From Rhodovastum sp963709085 (GTDB lineage Bacteria; Pseudomonadota; Alphaproteobacteria; Acetobacterales; Acetobacteraceae): a stretch of DNA of 64,000 nucleotides. The stretch's first letter is position 1; each line of letters begins with the position of its first letter. A program made the translations under genes and the position numbers. Shown in pieces: positions 34,526 to 43,296 of the stretch. Under the pieces are notes generated by a model. That model did not search any database and was not told where the DNA came from. It saw only the letters and a list, made by a program, of their open reading frames with translations. The stretch spans positions 1,984,001 to 2,048,000 of the forward strand of contig CAVPVB010000007.1 of assembly GCA_963709085.1 (NCBI GenBank), read 5' to 3'.

Positions 34526-35695
34526 ATGACCTCCACCACCGAGATCATTGCCCGCTGCCAGAACATTTTCGATGATCTGCACTTTAGCGCCGCGCGCGAA
34601 TGGAAAGCCGCTTCACCCGGCCGCTTCGTGGTCGGCTACATGCCGTTCTATGTGCCGCGCGAACTGATCCATGCTGCCGGCGGCCTGCCGCTGGGCGTGC
34701 TGGGTGGCGGCGACCAGCTTGAAGTGATCCACGGCGACGCTTACTACCAGAGCTATATCTGCCGCATCCCCCGCTCGACGCTGGAACTGGCGGTGACGGG
34801 ACGGCTGGATTTCGTCGATGCCATGCTGTTCCCCAGCATCTGCGACGTCATCCGCAACCTGTCGGGCATGTGGAAGATTCTGTTTCCGAAGGTGCGCGCG
34901 CGCTATTTCGACGTGCCGCAGAACTTCGCCGATCATATCGGCGGCACCTTCTACATCCACGAACTGACCGAGCTGCGCGCCCTGCTGGCCGAGCTGGCCG
35001 GGCACGAAGTGACGGACGACGCCATTCGCGCCTCCATTGCGCTGTACAACGAGAATCGCCGCCTTGTGCGTGCCGTGTATGAATTCCGCGCCCGCACGCC
35101 CTGGAAGGCGCCGGCGGCGGAGGTGTATCTGCTGATGCGCGCCGGCATGGTGCTGGCGGTGGAGGAGCACAACCGGGTTCTCGCCGAGTACCTGGAGGCC
35201 GCCGCCGCCGAGGACCGGCCGATGCGCGACAATTCGCGCGTGGTGGTCACCGGCGCCTTCTGCGAGCAGCCGCCGCTGAACCTGATCAAGTCCATCGAGC
35301 TGGCCGGCTGTTACATCGTCGATGACGATTTTCTGCTGGTCAATCGCTGGGAGAAATCCGACGTGCCGGCCGAGGGGGACCCGATCGCGGCGCTGGCGCT
35401 GGCCTACCTGCACAACTCGGTCAACATGCCGGCCAAATATGAGCCGGACGAGGAGCGCAAGGGCCTGCATCTGGTGGAGGCGGTGCGCCGCACCGATGCC
35501 GAAGGGGTGATTTTCGCCTGCCCCAGTTTCTGCGACCCGGCGCTGCTGGACCGGCCGATGCTGCAGACGGTGCTGGCGCGGCACAACATTCCTTACATCG
35601 CCTTCAAATATGCCGAGAACTCCGGCCAGATGCAGCCCATCCGCGAGCAGGCCGGCACCTTCGCCGATTCCATCAAATTGTGGAGCGAGCCATGA
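34526..35695 (+). CDS. bcrC: Benzoyl-CoA reductase, subunit C
   Basis: 389 residues, member of the 2-hydroxyacyl-CoA dehydratase beta-subunit superfamily. ATG 34526 is preceded by GGAG; an earlier ATG at 34508 is possible. IIARCQNIFDDLHFSAAREWKA, GRFVVGYMPFYVPRELIHAAG and CRIPRSTLELA are typical, as are the cysteines (e.g. FCEQPP, FACPSFCDP) that ligate the active-site cluster. With BcrB it forms the module that binds benzoyl-CoA and reduces the ring. Stop overlaps the bcrB start by 4 bp. Confidence 0.93.
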   Translation: MTSTTEIIARCQNIFDDLHFSAAREWKAASPGRFVVGYMPFYVPRELIHAAGGLPLGVLGGGDQLEVIHGDAYYQSYICRIPRSTLELAVTGRLDFVDAMLFPSICDVIRNLSGMWKILFPKVRARYFDVPQNFADHIGGTFYIHELTELRALLAELAGHEVTDDAIRASIALYNENRRLVRAVYEFRARTPWKAPAAEVYLLMRAGMVLAVEEHNRVLAEYLEAAAAEDRPMRDNSRVVVTGAFCEQPPLNLIKSIELAGCYIVDDDFLLVNRWEKSDVPAEGDPIAALALAYLHNSVNMPAKYEPDEERKGLHLVEAVRRTDAEGVIFACPSFCDPALLDRPMLQTVLARHNIPYIAFKYAENSGQMQPIREQAGTFADSIKLWSEP

Positions 35696-36990
35696 GCGGG
35701 ACCAGGACGGCGGAGATCGTCAAGGAAGCTTCGATGCTGAAGCAGAAGACGATGATCGCGGCCAACTACGATCTTCTGGCCGGGGCGCCGGCCAATGGCC
35801 GCAAAGTGGTTTCCACCTTCGTGCCGGGCAATCTGAACGAATTGATCATGTGCTTCGACATGGTCAACAACCTGCCCGAGATCAACGCCATTCAGAACGG
35901 CATGCGTAAAAAGAGCGGCCCGCTGATTCAGGAGGCGGAGAAGCGCGGCCATTCCGAGGATGTCTGCGCCTACGTGAAGGCCGATATGGGCATGATCGCG
36001 CGCGGCAATATCGGACCCGACGGCCGCGCCCTGCCGTCACCTGATCTGTTGCTGCTGTCCTACACCGGCTGCTTCACTTTCATGAAGTGGTTCGAGCTGC
36101 TGCGCCAGCACTACAAATGCGAGACCGCCATGCTGCACGTGCCCTATGAGGGCGAGGGGCACGCATCGAAGGCGATGATCGCCTACATCGTGAGGCAGTT
36201 GCAGGACGAAGTGATTCCCAAGCTGGAGCGCGCCTCCGGGGTGAAATTCGACATCGACCGGCTGCGCGAGAATCTTCGCGAGTCGGCGCGCGCCGAGGAG
36301 GATTTCGTCTGGGTGCTGGAATCCGCCAAGCGGCGGCCGTCACCGATCGATGCGTATTTCGGCGGCGTCTACTACATTGGCCCGATCTTCACCGCGTTCC
36401 GCGGCACGCCGGATGCCACGGAGTATTACCAGTTGCTGCGCGGCGAAATCGCCGAGCGCATCGCCGCCAGTGAAGGCCCGATCACCCCTGACGGCGAGGT
36501 GCACGAAGAACGCTACCGGCTGGTGGTGGAAGGACCGCCGAGTTGGCCGAGCTTCCGCGAGTTCTGGAAGATGTTCTACGACGAGGGCGCGGTGGTGGTG
36601 GCCAGCACCTATACCAAGGTGGGCGGGCTGTACGATCTCGGCTTTCGCCACGATCCCGATCATCCGCTGGAGTCGCTCGCCGAGTACTGCCTCGGTTGCT
36701 ACACCAACCGCAACCTGCCGGCGCGCATCGACCTGATCGAGCAATACATGAATGACTACCAGGCGGATGGGCTGTTGATCAATTCGATCAAGAGCTGCAA
36801 CAGCTTCTCCGCCGGCCAGTTGCTCATGCTGCGTGAGATCGAGCGGCGGACCGGCAAGCCGGCGGCTTTCATCGAGACCGATCTGGTGGACCCGCGCTAT
36901 TTCTCGCCGGCCAACGTGCGCAACCGGTTGGAGAGCTACCTGCAAATGATCGAGCAGAAGCGTGGCGGTCTTGCCGCCGCTGCGGCCTGA
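35692..36990 (+). CDS. bcrB: Benzoyl-CoA reductase, subunit B
   Basis: 432 residues from ATG 35692. Same superfamily as BcrC: ANYDLLAGAPANGRKVVSTFVPGNLNELIMCFDMVNNLPEINA, LLSYTGCFTFMKWFELL, and EYCLGCYTNRNLPARIDLIEQYM. The larger catalytic-module subunit. Tight operon position between bcrC and bcrA. Confidence 0.94.
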   Translation: MSGTRTAEIVKEASMLKQKTMIAANYDLLAGAPANGRKVVSTFVPGNLNELIMCFDMVNNLPEINAIQNGMRKKSGPLIQEAEKRGHSEDVCAYVKADMGMIARGNIGPDGRALPSPDLLLLSYTGCFTFMKWFELLRQHYKCETAMLHVPYEGEGHASKAMIAYIVRQLQDEVIPKLERASGVKFDIDRLRENLRESARAEEDFVWVLESAKRRPSPIDAYFGGVYYIGPIFTAFRGTPDATEYYQLLRGEIAERIAASEGPITPDGEVHEERYRLVVEGPPSWPSFREFWKMFYDEGAVVVASTYTKVGGLYDLGFRHDPDHPLESLAEYCLGCYTNRNLPARIDLIEQYMNDYQADGLLINSIKSCNSFSAGQLLMLREIERRTGKPAAFIETDLVDPRYFSPANVRNRLESYLQMIEQKRGGLAAAAA

Positions 36991-37006
36991 CAGGGGAGGG
37001 CAGGGC

Positions 37007-38296
37007 ATGCGCTGCTTCATCGGCGTCGATCTCGGCTCGACCACCACCAAGGCGGTGGTGCTGGACGAGAATCTGGATGTGCTGGGGCGCGGGATCACCA
37101 ATTCCCGCTCCAATTACGACACCGCCTGTCGGGTGGCGCGCTACGAGGCGCTGATTGCCACCCGGTTTACCCTGGTGCGGCGCGGGCTCGCGGCCCTTCC
37201 CGATCTTGGCGCGGAGATCGATACCTTCCTTGCCGATCTCGACCGCAGTTTTCGCCTGGAACAATTCCTCGATCAACTCGGCGATCTTGCCGAAACCTGC
37301 CGCGAGCACAGCCGCGCCGAGCGGTTCCGTGACACCGGCGGGGCGATGCGCGAGGCGATCGATGCGGTGTTCGTCCGGCTGCGCGAGGAGGCCCCCGCGT
37401 TATTCGCGCCCGGCGCGCGCCGGAAGTCGGATTTCTTCCGCGACATCGCCGGCTCGCGCTTCATGGCGGTGGCGCAGGAAGTAGCGAAGGCGGCGGCTCT
37501 GTCCTACGACTCGCTGTTGAACGTTTACGACAAGGCGATCATCGAGGTGGAGAACCGCCCGCCGCATGAGGAGATGCGCGAGGGCTTCCTGCGCGCGCTC
37601 ACCCGCCTGAACGACGGCAGCGACGCGATGTCGCACGTGGTGCATGACGCGCTGGATATTCCGCTGGAGGACACCTACCTGGTCGGCACCGGCTATGGCC
37701 GCGTGACGCTGCCATTCTCCAAGGAACATATCCGGTCGGAAATCCTGTGCCACGGGCTGGGCGCGCACATGATGTATCCGGACACGCGCACCGTGCTCGA
37801 TATCGGCGGCCAGGACACCAAGGCGATTCAGGTGGACGCCGCCGGCATCGTCGAGAACTTCCAGATGAACGATCGCTGCGCGGCCGGCTGCGGGCGCTAC
37901 CTGGGCTACATTGCCGACGAAATGAACATGGGGCTGCACGAACTCGGCCCGCTGGCGATGAAGGCCACGCGCACCGTGCGCATCAACTCGACCTGCACCG
38001 TGTTCGCCGGCGCCGAACTGCGTGACCGGCTGGCGCTGGGGGAGAAGCGGGAGGACATCATGGCGGGACTGCACCGCGCCATCATCCTGCGCGCCATGTC
38101 CATCCTGTCGCGCTCCGGCGGGGTGCGCGACCAGTTCACCTTCACCGGCGGGGTCGCCAAGAACGAAGCAGCGGTCAAGGAGCTTCGCCAGTTGATCGGT
38201 GAAAACTATGGCGATCTGATGATCAACATCAATCCGGACTCGATCTACACCGGCGCGCTCGGGGCGGCTTCCTTCGCCCGCCGGGCCGTAAGCTGA
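37007..38296 (+). CDS. bcrA: Benzoyl-CoA reductase, ATPase subunit A
   Basis: 429 residues, ASKHA (acetate kinase/hsp70/actin) ATPase of the BcrAD/HgdC type. Phosphate-1 loop GVDLGSTTTKAVVLD, LDIGGQDTKAIQV, and the cysteines MNDRCAAGCGRY and NSTCTVFA that bind a [4Fe-4S] cluster shared with subunit D. Couples ATP hydrolysis to electron transfer from ferredoxin to the BC module. Start set by GGGGAGGG upstream of ATG 37007. Confidence 0.94.
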   Translation: MRCFIGVDLGSTTTKAVVLDENLDVLGRGITNSRSNYDTACRVARYEALIATRFTLVRRGLAALPDLGAEIDTFLADLDRSFRLEQFLDQLGDLAETCREHSRAERFRDTGGAMREAIDAVFVRLREEAPALFAPGARRKSDFFRDIAGSRFMAVAQEVAKAAALSYDSLLNVYDKAIIEVENRPPHEEMREGFLRALTRLNDGSDAMSHVVHDALDIPLEDTYLVGTGYGRVTLPFSKEHIRSEILCHGLGAHMMYPDTRTVLDIGGQDTKAIQVDAAGIVENFQMNDRCAAGCGRYLGYIADEMNMGLHELGPLAMKATRTVRINSTCTVFAGAELRDRLALGEKREDIMAGLHRAIILRAMSILSRSGGVRDQFTFTGGVAKNEAAVKELRQLIGENYGDLMININPDSIYTGALGAASFARRAVS

Positions 38297-38307
38297 GGGA
38301 GGGGCAC

Positions 38308-39189
38308 ATGGTCGTCACCGCAGGCATCGACATTGGCACCGGCGCCGTCAAAACCGTGCTGTTCGAAGTTGACGGCGAAGCGACGCGCTGGCTGGCGCGC
38401 CGCGCCGACCGGGTGCGTCAGCGCGACCCGTTCCAACTGGCCACGGAAGCCTATGCCGAGGTGCTGGAGGAAGCCGGATTGCGGCCGGGCGATGTGGGCT
38501 ACGTGGCCACCACCGGCGAAGGCGAGATGCTGGATTTCCACACCGGGCATTTCTATTCCATGACCACCCATGCGCGCGGCGCCATCTATCTCGATCCGGC
38601 GGCGCGGGCGGCGCTGGATGTGGGCGCGCTGCACGGCCGCGCGACCCGCATCGACGGCCGGGGAAAAGTGCTGAGCTACCGCATGACCAGCCAGTGCGCC
38701 TCCGGCTCCGGCCAGTTCCTGGAAAACATCGCCCGCTATCTCGGCATCGCGCAGGACGAGATCGGCACGTTGTCGCGCCAGGCCGACGATCCCGAAAAGG
38801 TCAGCGGCATCTGCGCCGTGCTGGCGGAGACCGATGTCATCAACATGGTCTCGCGCGGCATCTCGGCGCCCAACATCCTCAAGGGCATCCACCAGTCGAT
38901 GGCCGACCGTCTCGCCAAGCTGCTCAAAACCGTGGGTAGCATCGATGGCACGGTGCTGATGACCGGCGGCCTCGCGCTGGATGAGGGGCTGGTGACGGCG
39001 ATGCAGGAGGCGCTGAAGAAGGAGAAGGTGCAGCAGCCGATCCGCAATCATCCCGATTCGATCTATGCGGGGGCGATTGGGGCGGCGCTTTGGGGGGCTT
39101 TTCGCTTTGAGCGTCTTGCAAGGAAGCAAGGCCAGGGCGCTGCCCTGGACCGGCCAAGGGCCGAGAGGCCCTTGGAACCCATTCTTTAA
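38308..39189 (+). CDS. bcrD: Benzoyl-CoA reductase, ATPase subunit D (tail encoded by repeat)
   Basis: 293 residues, partner of BcrA. GIDIGTGAVKTVLF phosphate loop, CASGSGQFLENIARYLG and SGICAVLAETDVIN supply the cluster cysteines. The conserved domain ends at about residue 272 (AGAIGAALWGAFRFERLARK). The remaining 20 or so residues (QGQGAALDRPRAERPL...) are translated from the dispersed palindromic repeat that follows, so the natural stop seems to have been lost into the repeat. Function is probably unaffected. Confidence 0.92.
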   Translation: MVVTAGIDIGTGAVKTVLFEVDGEATRWLARRADRVRQRDPFQLATEAYAEVLEEAGLRPGDVGYVATTGEGEMLDFHTGHFYSMTTHARGAIYLDPAARAALDVGALHGRATRIDGRGKVLSYRMTSQCASGSGQFLENIARYLGIAQDEIGTLSRQADDPEKVSGICAVLAETDVINMVSRGISAPNILKGIHQSMADRLAKLLKTVGSIDGTVLMTGGLALDEGLVTAMQEALKKEKVQQPIRNHPDSIYAGAIGAALWGAFRFERLARKQGQGAALDRPRAERPLEPIL

Positions 39190-39231
39190 GTGCTGGGTCC
39201 AGGGGCCTCTCGGCCCCTGGCGGGGTTCTTC
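39127..39231. repeat. Dispersed palindromic repeat, copy 3
   Basis: CAAGGCCAGGGCGCTGCCCTGG ... GGCCGAGAGGCCC ... and the inverted GGGCCTCTCGGCCCCTGGCGGGG. Lies between the convergent bcrD and fixX genes and encodes the bcrD C-terminal tail. The long potential hairpin may terminate both operons. Confidence 0.7.
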
Positions 39232-39544
39232 AGCCGAACTTGAACGAAACCCCGTAGCCACCACGCGGATAGTTCCACTCGATGTCGCCGCTCTCGGCGG
39301 TGATGATGCGGCAGGTGCCGCACTCCATGCAGCCGTCCGGCACCACCTCGACCTTGCCCTGCTCGCTGATGGAATAGCAGCCCGCCGGGCACACATTGAC
39401 CAGCGTCTTCAGCGCTGGCGTCGGTTCACGGTGATCCTTTACCCGCACATGCGGCCGGCCTGAATCCACCAGATAGCGGTTCTGGTAGAGCTTCTCCTCG
39501 ATCTTCTGTGCCGGTTCGGTTCCGTTCGTGCTTTTCGCGTTCAT
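39230..39544 (-). CDS. fixX: Ferredoxin-like protein FixX
   Basis: 104 residues. Cysteine motifs NVCPAGCYS and DGCMECGTCRI bind the cluster that passes electrons from FixC. HVRVKDHREPTPALKTLVNVCPAGCY and WNYPRGGYGVSFKFG are typical of FixX. Overlaps the fixC stop by 4 bp. Last gene of the fixABCX run. Confidence 0.93.
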   Translation of the reverse strand: MNAKSTNGTEPAQKIEEKLYQNRYLVDSGRPHVRVKDHREPTPALKTLVNVCPAGCYSISEQGKVEVVPDGCMECGTCRIITAESGDIEWNYPRGGYGVSFKFG

Positions 39545-40845
39545 CGCCAGGCCCTCGCCAGTTTCATTGCGTCGCCGATCAACCCGCCGAGCCCACGCTG
39601 CTTGCGCACCGTGCGCATGATCTGCCCTTCCTTGGTCTTCTTGTCCTGCCCGTCCACACGGAACCAGATCTGCGCGGCCTGGCTCATCATCCGCGGATAC
39701 AGGTCGAGAAGCTGCCGGTTGTTGTGCAGAATGTCCGGGATCTTGCGGTACTTCTTCATGTCCTTGAGGACAAAACTCTCCTCCAGGCGGCGGCGGTACT
39801 CGGCCAGATTCGCCGCCGTGGTGGGCTCGCGCCGCCGCTTCAGCCAGACGATGGTTTCGCCGGCAATGCGGCCCGAAGTCATGGCGAGGTTCGAGCCTTC
39901 GCGATGCACCGCATTGACCAGATGCGCCGCATCGCCGGCCACTACCCAGCCTTCGCCGAAAATCTCCGGCATGGCGTTATAGCCACCTTCGGGGATCAGA
40001 TGGGCGGCGTATTCCTTCACTTCCGACCCGGCGATCAGCGGGGCGACACTGGGATGGCGCTTGAAGCTGTCGAGCAATGTGTAGGGCTTGACGCCCGAAT
40101 TGGCGAGGTCGCTCACCATGCAGCCGATGCCGACCGAAATGGATTCACGGTTGGTGTAGATGAATCCGGTCCCGGTCATGCCCTTGGTGATGGTGCCCAT
40201 CGCCTCGATCACCACCCCGGCATCGCCGGTGAGGTTGAAGCGGTTTTCCACCACTTCCTGCGGCAGGAAATGGGTTTCCTTCACCGCCAGCGCGACGGTT
40301 TTCGGTTTCAGCTCCTCGCGCAGGCCGGAACGCTGGCCGACCAGGCCGTTCACGCCTTCCGACAGCACCACCACATCGGCCAGGATCGGGCCACCATGGC
40401 GATCGGTGAGCACGCCGAGCACGCGGCCCCGGTCGTCCTTCAGCAACTCGGTAACCGTGGTTTCGCACAGCAATATGGCACCGGCCTCGCGCACCTTGCT
40501 GCTGAACCAGCGGTCGAACTGGCTGCGCAGGATGGTGTAGCGGTTCGGCCGCTCCTCGTTGAAATCGTCGGAGCGGTAATGCATGCCGGTATGGGACGTA
40601 TCGTCCATCATCCAGATGCGCTGTTCGACCACGTGCCGTTCCAACGGGGCGTCGTCACGGAAGTCAGGAATCAGCTTTTCCAGCGCGTCGGCATACAGGA
40701 TGGCGCCCTGCACGTTCTTCGCACCGGGATACTCGCCGCGCTCGATCTGCAGGACTTTCAGACCGCCTTTCGCCAGCGTATAGGCCGCGGCGTTGCCGGC
40801 CGGGCCGGCTCCCACCACGATCGCATCGAAGCGTTCCTGGGGCAT
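39541..40845 (-). CDS. fixC: Electron transfer flavoprotein-quinone oxidoreductase FixC
   Basis: 434 residues. N-terminal FAD site FDAIVVGAGPAGNAAAYTLAKGG, ETF-QO-like body with VVAGDAAHLVNAVHREGSNLAMTSGR, and the C-terminal LIGDAMKLARAW. Receives electrons from FixAB in flavin-based bifurcation; in diazotrophs the low-potential branch feeds nitrogenase via ferredoxin or flavodoxin and the other reduces quinone. The next gene (fixB) ends 9 bp upstream. Confidence 0.93.
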   Translation of the reverse strand: MPQERFDAIVVGAGPAGNAAAYTLAKGGLKVLQIERGEYPGAKNVQGAILYADALEKLIPDFRDDAPLERHVVEQRIWMMDDTSHTGMHYRSDDFNEERPNRYTILRSQFDRWFSSKVREAGAILLCETTVTELLKDDRGRVLGVLTDRHGGPILADVVVLSEGVNGLVGQRSGLREELKPKTVALAVKETHFLPQEVVENRFNLTGDAGVVIEAMGTITKGMTGTGFIYTNRESISVGIGCMVSDLANSGVKPYTLLDSFKRHPSVAPLIAGSEVKEYAAHLIPEGGYNAMPEIFGEGWVVAGDAAHLVNAVHREGSNLAMTSGRIAGETIVWLKRRREPTTAANLAEYRRRLEESFVLKDMKKYRKIPDILHNNRQLLDLYPRMMSQAAQIWFRVDGQDKKTKEGQIMRTVRKQRGLGGLIGDAMKLARAWR

Positions 40846-40854
40846 GGTGCCTCC

Positions 40855-41959
40855 TTATCCGGCCAGACGGTTCACGGACAGGCGCTTGCGGAACGCGTCC
40901 GTCAGCGCCGGCAGCAGTTCCAGCGCATCGGCGACGATGCCCATATGGGCAAAGTCGAAGATCGGCGCATGCGGGTCGGTGTTGATCGCGATGATCAGGT
41001 CGGCCCCTTCCACCCCCACGCGGTGCTGAATGGCGCCGGATATGCCGGCGGCGATATACAGCTTCGGCCGGATCGTTTTGCCGGTCTGGCCGATCTGCCG
41101 GTCGGCCGGCATCCAGCCCTTCTGCACCAGTGGCCGCGAGCCGCCCCAGTCGCCGCCCAGCGCGGTCGCCAGTGCCCGCACGTGCTGCAGGTTCTCCGGC
41201 GAGCGCAGGCCGAGCCCGCCGGCCACGACGATATCGGCATAGGCGAGCTGCGCCTTGCTGGAATCCCGGTCGGCCACGAAGCGCAGCACCTTGGTCACCA
41301 CGTCCTCTTCGCGCAGATCGACCTTGTGCTCGACGATCCGCCCCCGCCGTCCGGCCTCGCGCGGCGGCATGGCCATGACGCGCGGCCGGATGGTGGCCAT
41401 CTGCGGACGCGTGTTCAGGGTGAAGATGGTACACAGCAGCGAGCCGCCGAAAGTGGGGCGAGTCGCGGCGAGGCAGCGGTCGTCGTCAATTTCCAGTTCC
41501 GTGCAGTCGGCGGTAAGACCCGTCAGCAGCGTGGTGGCCACCGAGCCCGCAAGGTCGCGGCCCAGCACGGTGGCCCCCAGCAGCAGGACCTCGGGCTTGT
41601 AGGTGTTCACCAGACTCGGTGAGCACCTGGCTGAACGGCTCGTTTCGGTAGTGTTCGAGGATCGGGTCGGAGACGATATAGACCAGGTCGGCGCCGTGCT
41701 CCCAGGCTTCCACCGCGGCGTCCTGCAGCGCGTCGCGCTTCGCGCCCACCACCACGCCGGCGAGTTCGACGCCGAGCTTGTCGGCAAGCTTGCGGCCCTC
41801 GCCGAGCAGTTCCAGCGAGACCGGATGGATTTCGCCGTGCTCATATTCGATGAACACCCAGACATGCTGGTAGGATTTGAACCGCTCCGGCAGTTCCTTC
41901 TTCATGCCGGCGCGGCTGCCGGCGGCGGGGGCTGCGGCGGGCTTCGGGGGCGTTGTCAT
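40855..41959 (-). CDS. fixB: Electron transfer flavoprotein alpha subunit FixB (single-base frameshift)
   Basis: Starts MTTPPKPAAAPAAG...; VWVFIEYEHGEIHPVSLELLGEGRKLAD is the FixB N-terminus and IAAGISGAIQHRVG, ADLIIAINTDPHAPIFDFAHMGIVAD the FAD-binding C-terminus. The frame is lost at FSQVLTE; deleting one A at 41614 (plus strand) joins it to LVNTYKPEVLLLGATVLGRDL and gives 367 residues, the usual size. Span 3n+1. With FixA it forms the bifurcating flavoprotein that accepts electrons from NADH. Confidence 0.92.
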
Positions 41960-41975
41960 GTTGCGTGCTCCTGCC

Positions 41976-42830
41976 TCAATAACCCGCGGCCGTGCGCATC
42001 AGCTCGGCTTCCATGGCGGGCTGGGCGGCGAAGATGCGCTCCATCACGTCCTCGGCGATGGCCTCGAACGGGCGGTCCTTCGCGTCCACCTGCTCGGCCT
42101 TGGCGGCGCGCGGCGTCGGCGCGAACACGCGCTTCACCACGGTGGGCGAGCCGCGCAGGCCGCACAGATTCATTTCGGTAATGCCGGCGGTGGCGGCGTT
42201 CCACACCTCGATCTTGGCGCGGGCGGCGCGCAGCACGTCGGGCACGGTGCCGCGGCGGATTTCGTTGGTGCCTTCCAGCATGGTGATCAGCGCCGGCAGC
42301 TTCGTGGTGAGTTCCTGCACCCCGCCCTCGGCACGCCGCGACACCGCGATGCTGCCGCCGGCGAGATCGAGCGCATTGATGGCGGCAACGTAGGTGAGCT
42401 GGTTCAGGCCGAGCCGGCGGGCGATGCCGGGGCCAACCTGGGCGGTGTCGCCATCGATGGTCTGCTTGCCGGTGAAGACGATTTCCGGCGCGCCCCAGGT
42501 CTCGCCGATCTTGCGCACCGCCTGGGCCAGCGCAAAGCTGGTGGCCAGCGTGTCCGATCCGGCAAAAAAACGATCGGTCAGCAGCACGCCGCGGTTGGCG
42601 CCGATGCCGAGCGCCTTGCGCAGCGAATCTTCGGCCATCGGCGGCCCCATGGTCAGCACCGTCACCTCGCCGCCGAACTTGTCGCGCAGCCGCAGGGCTT
42701 CCTCCAGCGCGAACAAATCGTACGGGTTGATGATGGTGGGCACGCCCTGGCGCATGATCGTGTTGGTGACGGGATGCACGCGGATCTGCGCGCTGTCGGG
42801 GACCTGCTTGATGCAGACGACGATGTGCAT
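41976..42830 (-). CDS. fixA: Electron transfer flavoprotein beta subunit FixA
   Basis: 284 residues. MHIVVCIKQVPDSAQIRVHPVTNTI, NPYDLFALEEALRLRDKFGGEVTVLTMGPP and DGDTAQVGPGIARRLG are FixA/EtfB hallmarks. First gene of fixABCX, preceded 32 bp upstream by a sigma-54 promoter and a NifA site, so expression is expected only under nitrogen-fixing conditions. Confidence 0.94.
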   Translation of the reverse strand: MHIVVCIKQVPDSAQIRVHPVTNTIMRQGVPTIINPYDLFALEEALRLRDKFGGEVTVLTMGPPMAEDSLRKALGIGANRGVLLTDRFFAGSDTLATSFALAQAVRKIGETWGAPEIVFTGKQTIDGDTAQVGPGIARRLGLNQLTYVAAINALDLAGGSIAVSRRAEGGVQELTTKLPALITMLEGTNEIRRGTVPDVLRAARAKIEVWNAATAGITEMNLCGLRGSPTVVKRVFAPTPRAAKAEQVDAKDRPFEAIAEDVMERIFAAQPAMEAELMRTAAGY

Positions 42831-42861
42831 GCCTGCTTCCTTTTCTGCTGGTCTGCTTAGC

Positions 42862-42876
42862 GCAAGCTTCGTGCCA
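42862..42876 (-). promoter_or_regulatory. Sigma-54 (-24/-12) promoter of fixABCX
   Basis: On the minus strand TGGCAC-GAAGC-TTGC, an exact match to the TGGCAY-N5-TTGC consensus, 32 bp before the fixA ATG. Confidence 0.85.
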
Positions 42877-42929
42877 ACGCGCAGGCGGCGGAAATCCGCC
42901 GCTGCGCATCAAGGCCGTGCGACGGAAGC

Positions 42930-42945
42930 TGTCGCGAAACGGACA
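42930..42945 (-). promoter_or_regulatory. NifA binding site of fixABCX
   Basis: TGT-CGCGAAACGG-ACA fits the TGT-N10-ACA NifA upstream activator consensus, about 55 bp upstream of the -24 element and just after the nifW stop. Confidence 0.75.
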
Positions 42946-42951
42946 TCGGGG

Positions 42952-43287
42952 TCAGCTTTCGCCCGACCCCATGGCGATGGCGGAGAACGGAATGAAATTG
43001 CGGCGTGCGCCAGGCGCGGCATCCTGGTGAACCTTGAAGGTGCGCTGCTCGATCGGCGTGGAAGCGACGAAATCCGCATAGGCACGGGCGAGGGCGAGGC
43101 GGCATGCCTCCTCCGCCGCGTCATTGGTCAGGGCGTCGAGCGCGGTGTCAGACAGGTACTGGCTCATGCGGCGCAGCACGTGCAGGCGGGCGACCTGCAA
43201 CACCTTCGGGTCATACGGCACGGCCAGCAGGGAGAAGAATTCTTCAGCGGAGGACAGGCGGCGCATGCGTTCGATCAGCGGGCTCAT
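42952..43287 (-). CDS. nifW: Nitrogenase-stabilising protein NifW
   Basis: 111 residues. RMRRLSSAEEFFSLLAVPYDPKVLQVARLHVLRRMSQYL and CRLALARAYADFVASTPIEQRTFKVHQ are characteristic. NifW protects the MoFe protein against oxygen and helps its maturation. Nine bp after nifS in the iscA-nifS-nifW run. Confidence 0.92.
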   Translation of the reverse strand: MSPLIERMRRLSSAEEFFSLLAVPYDPKVLQVARLHVLRRMSQYLSDTALDALTNDAAEEACRLALARAYADFVASTPIEQRTFKVHQDAAPGARRNFIPFSAIAMGSGES

Positions 43288-43296
43288 TGTCGATCC

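Noticed and set aside
39508..41622. A 704-codon plus-strand frame over fixC and fixB
   Set aside because: Antisense shadow of confirmed fix genes; His/Gln/Gly-rich translation without motifs.
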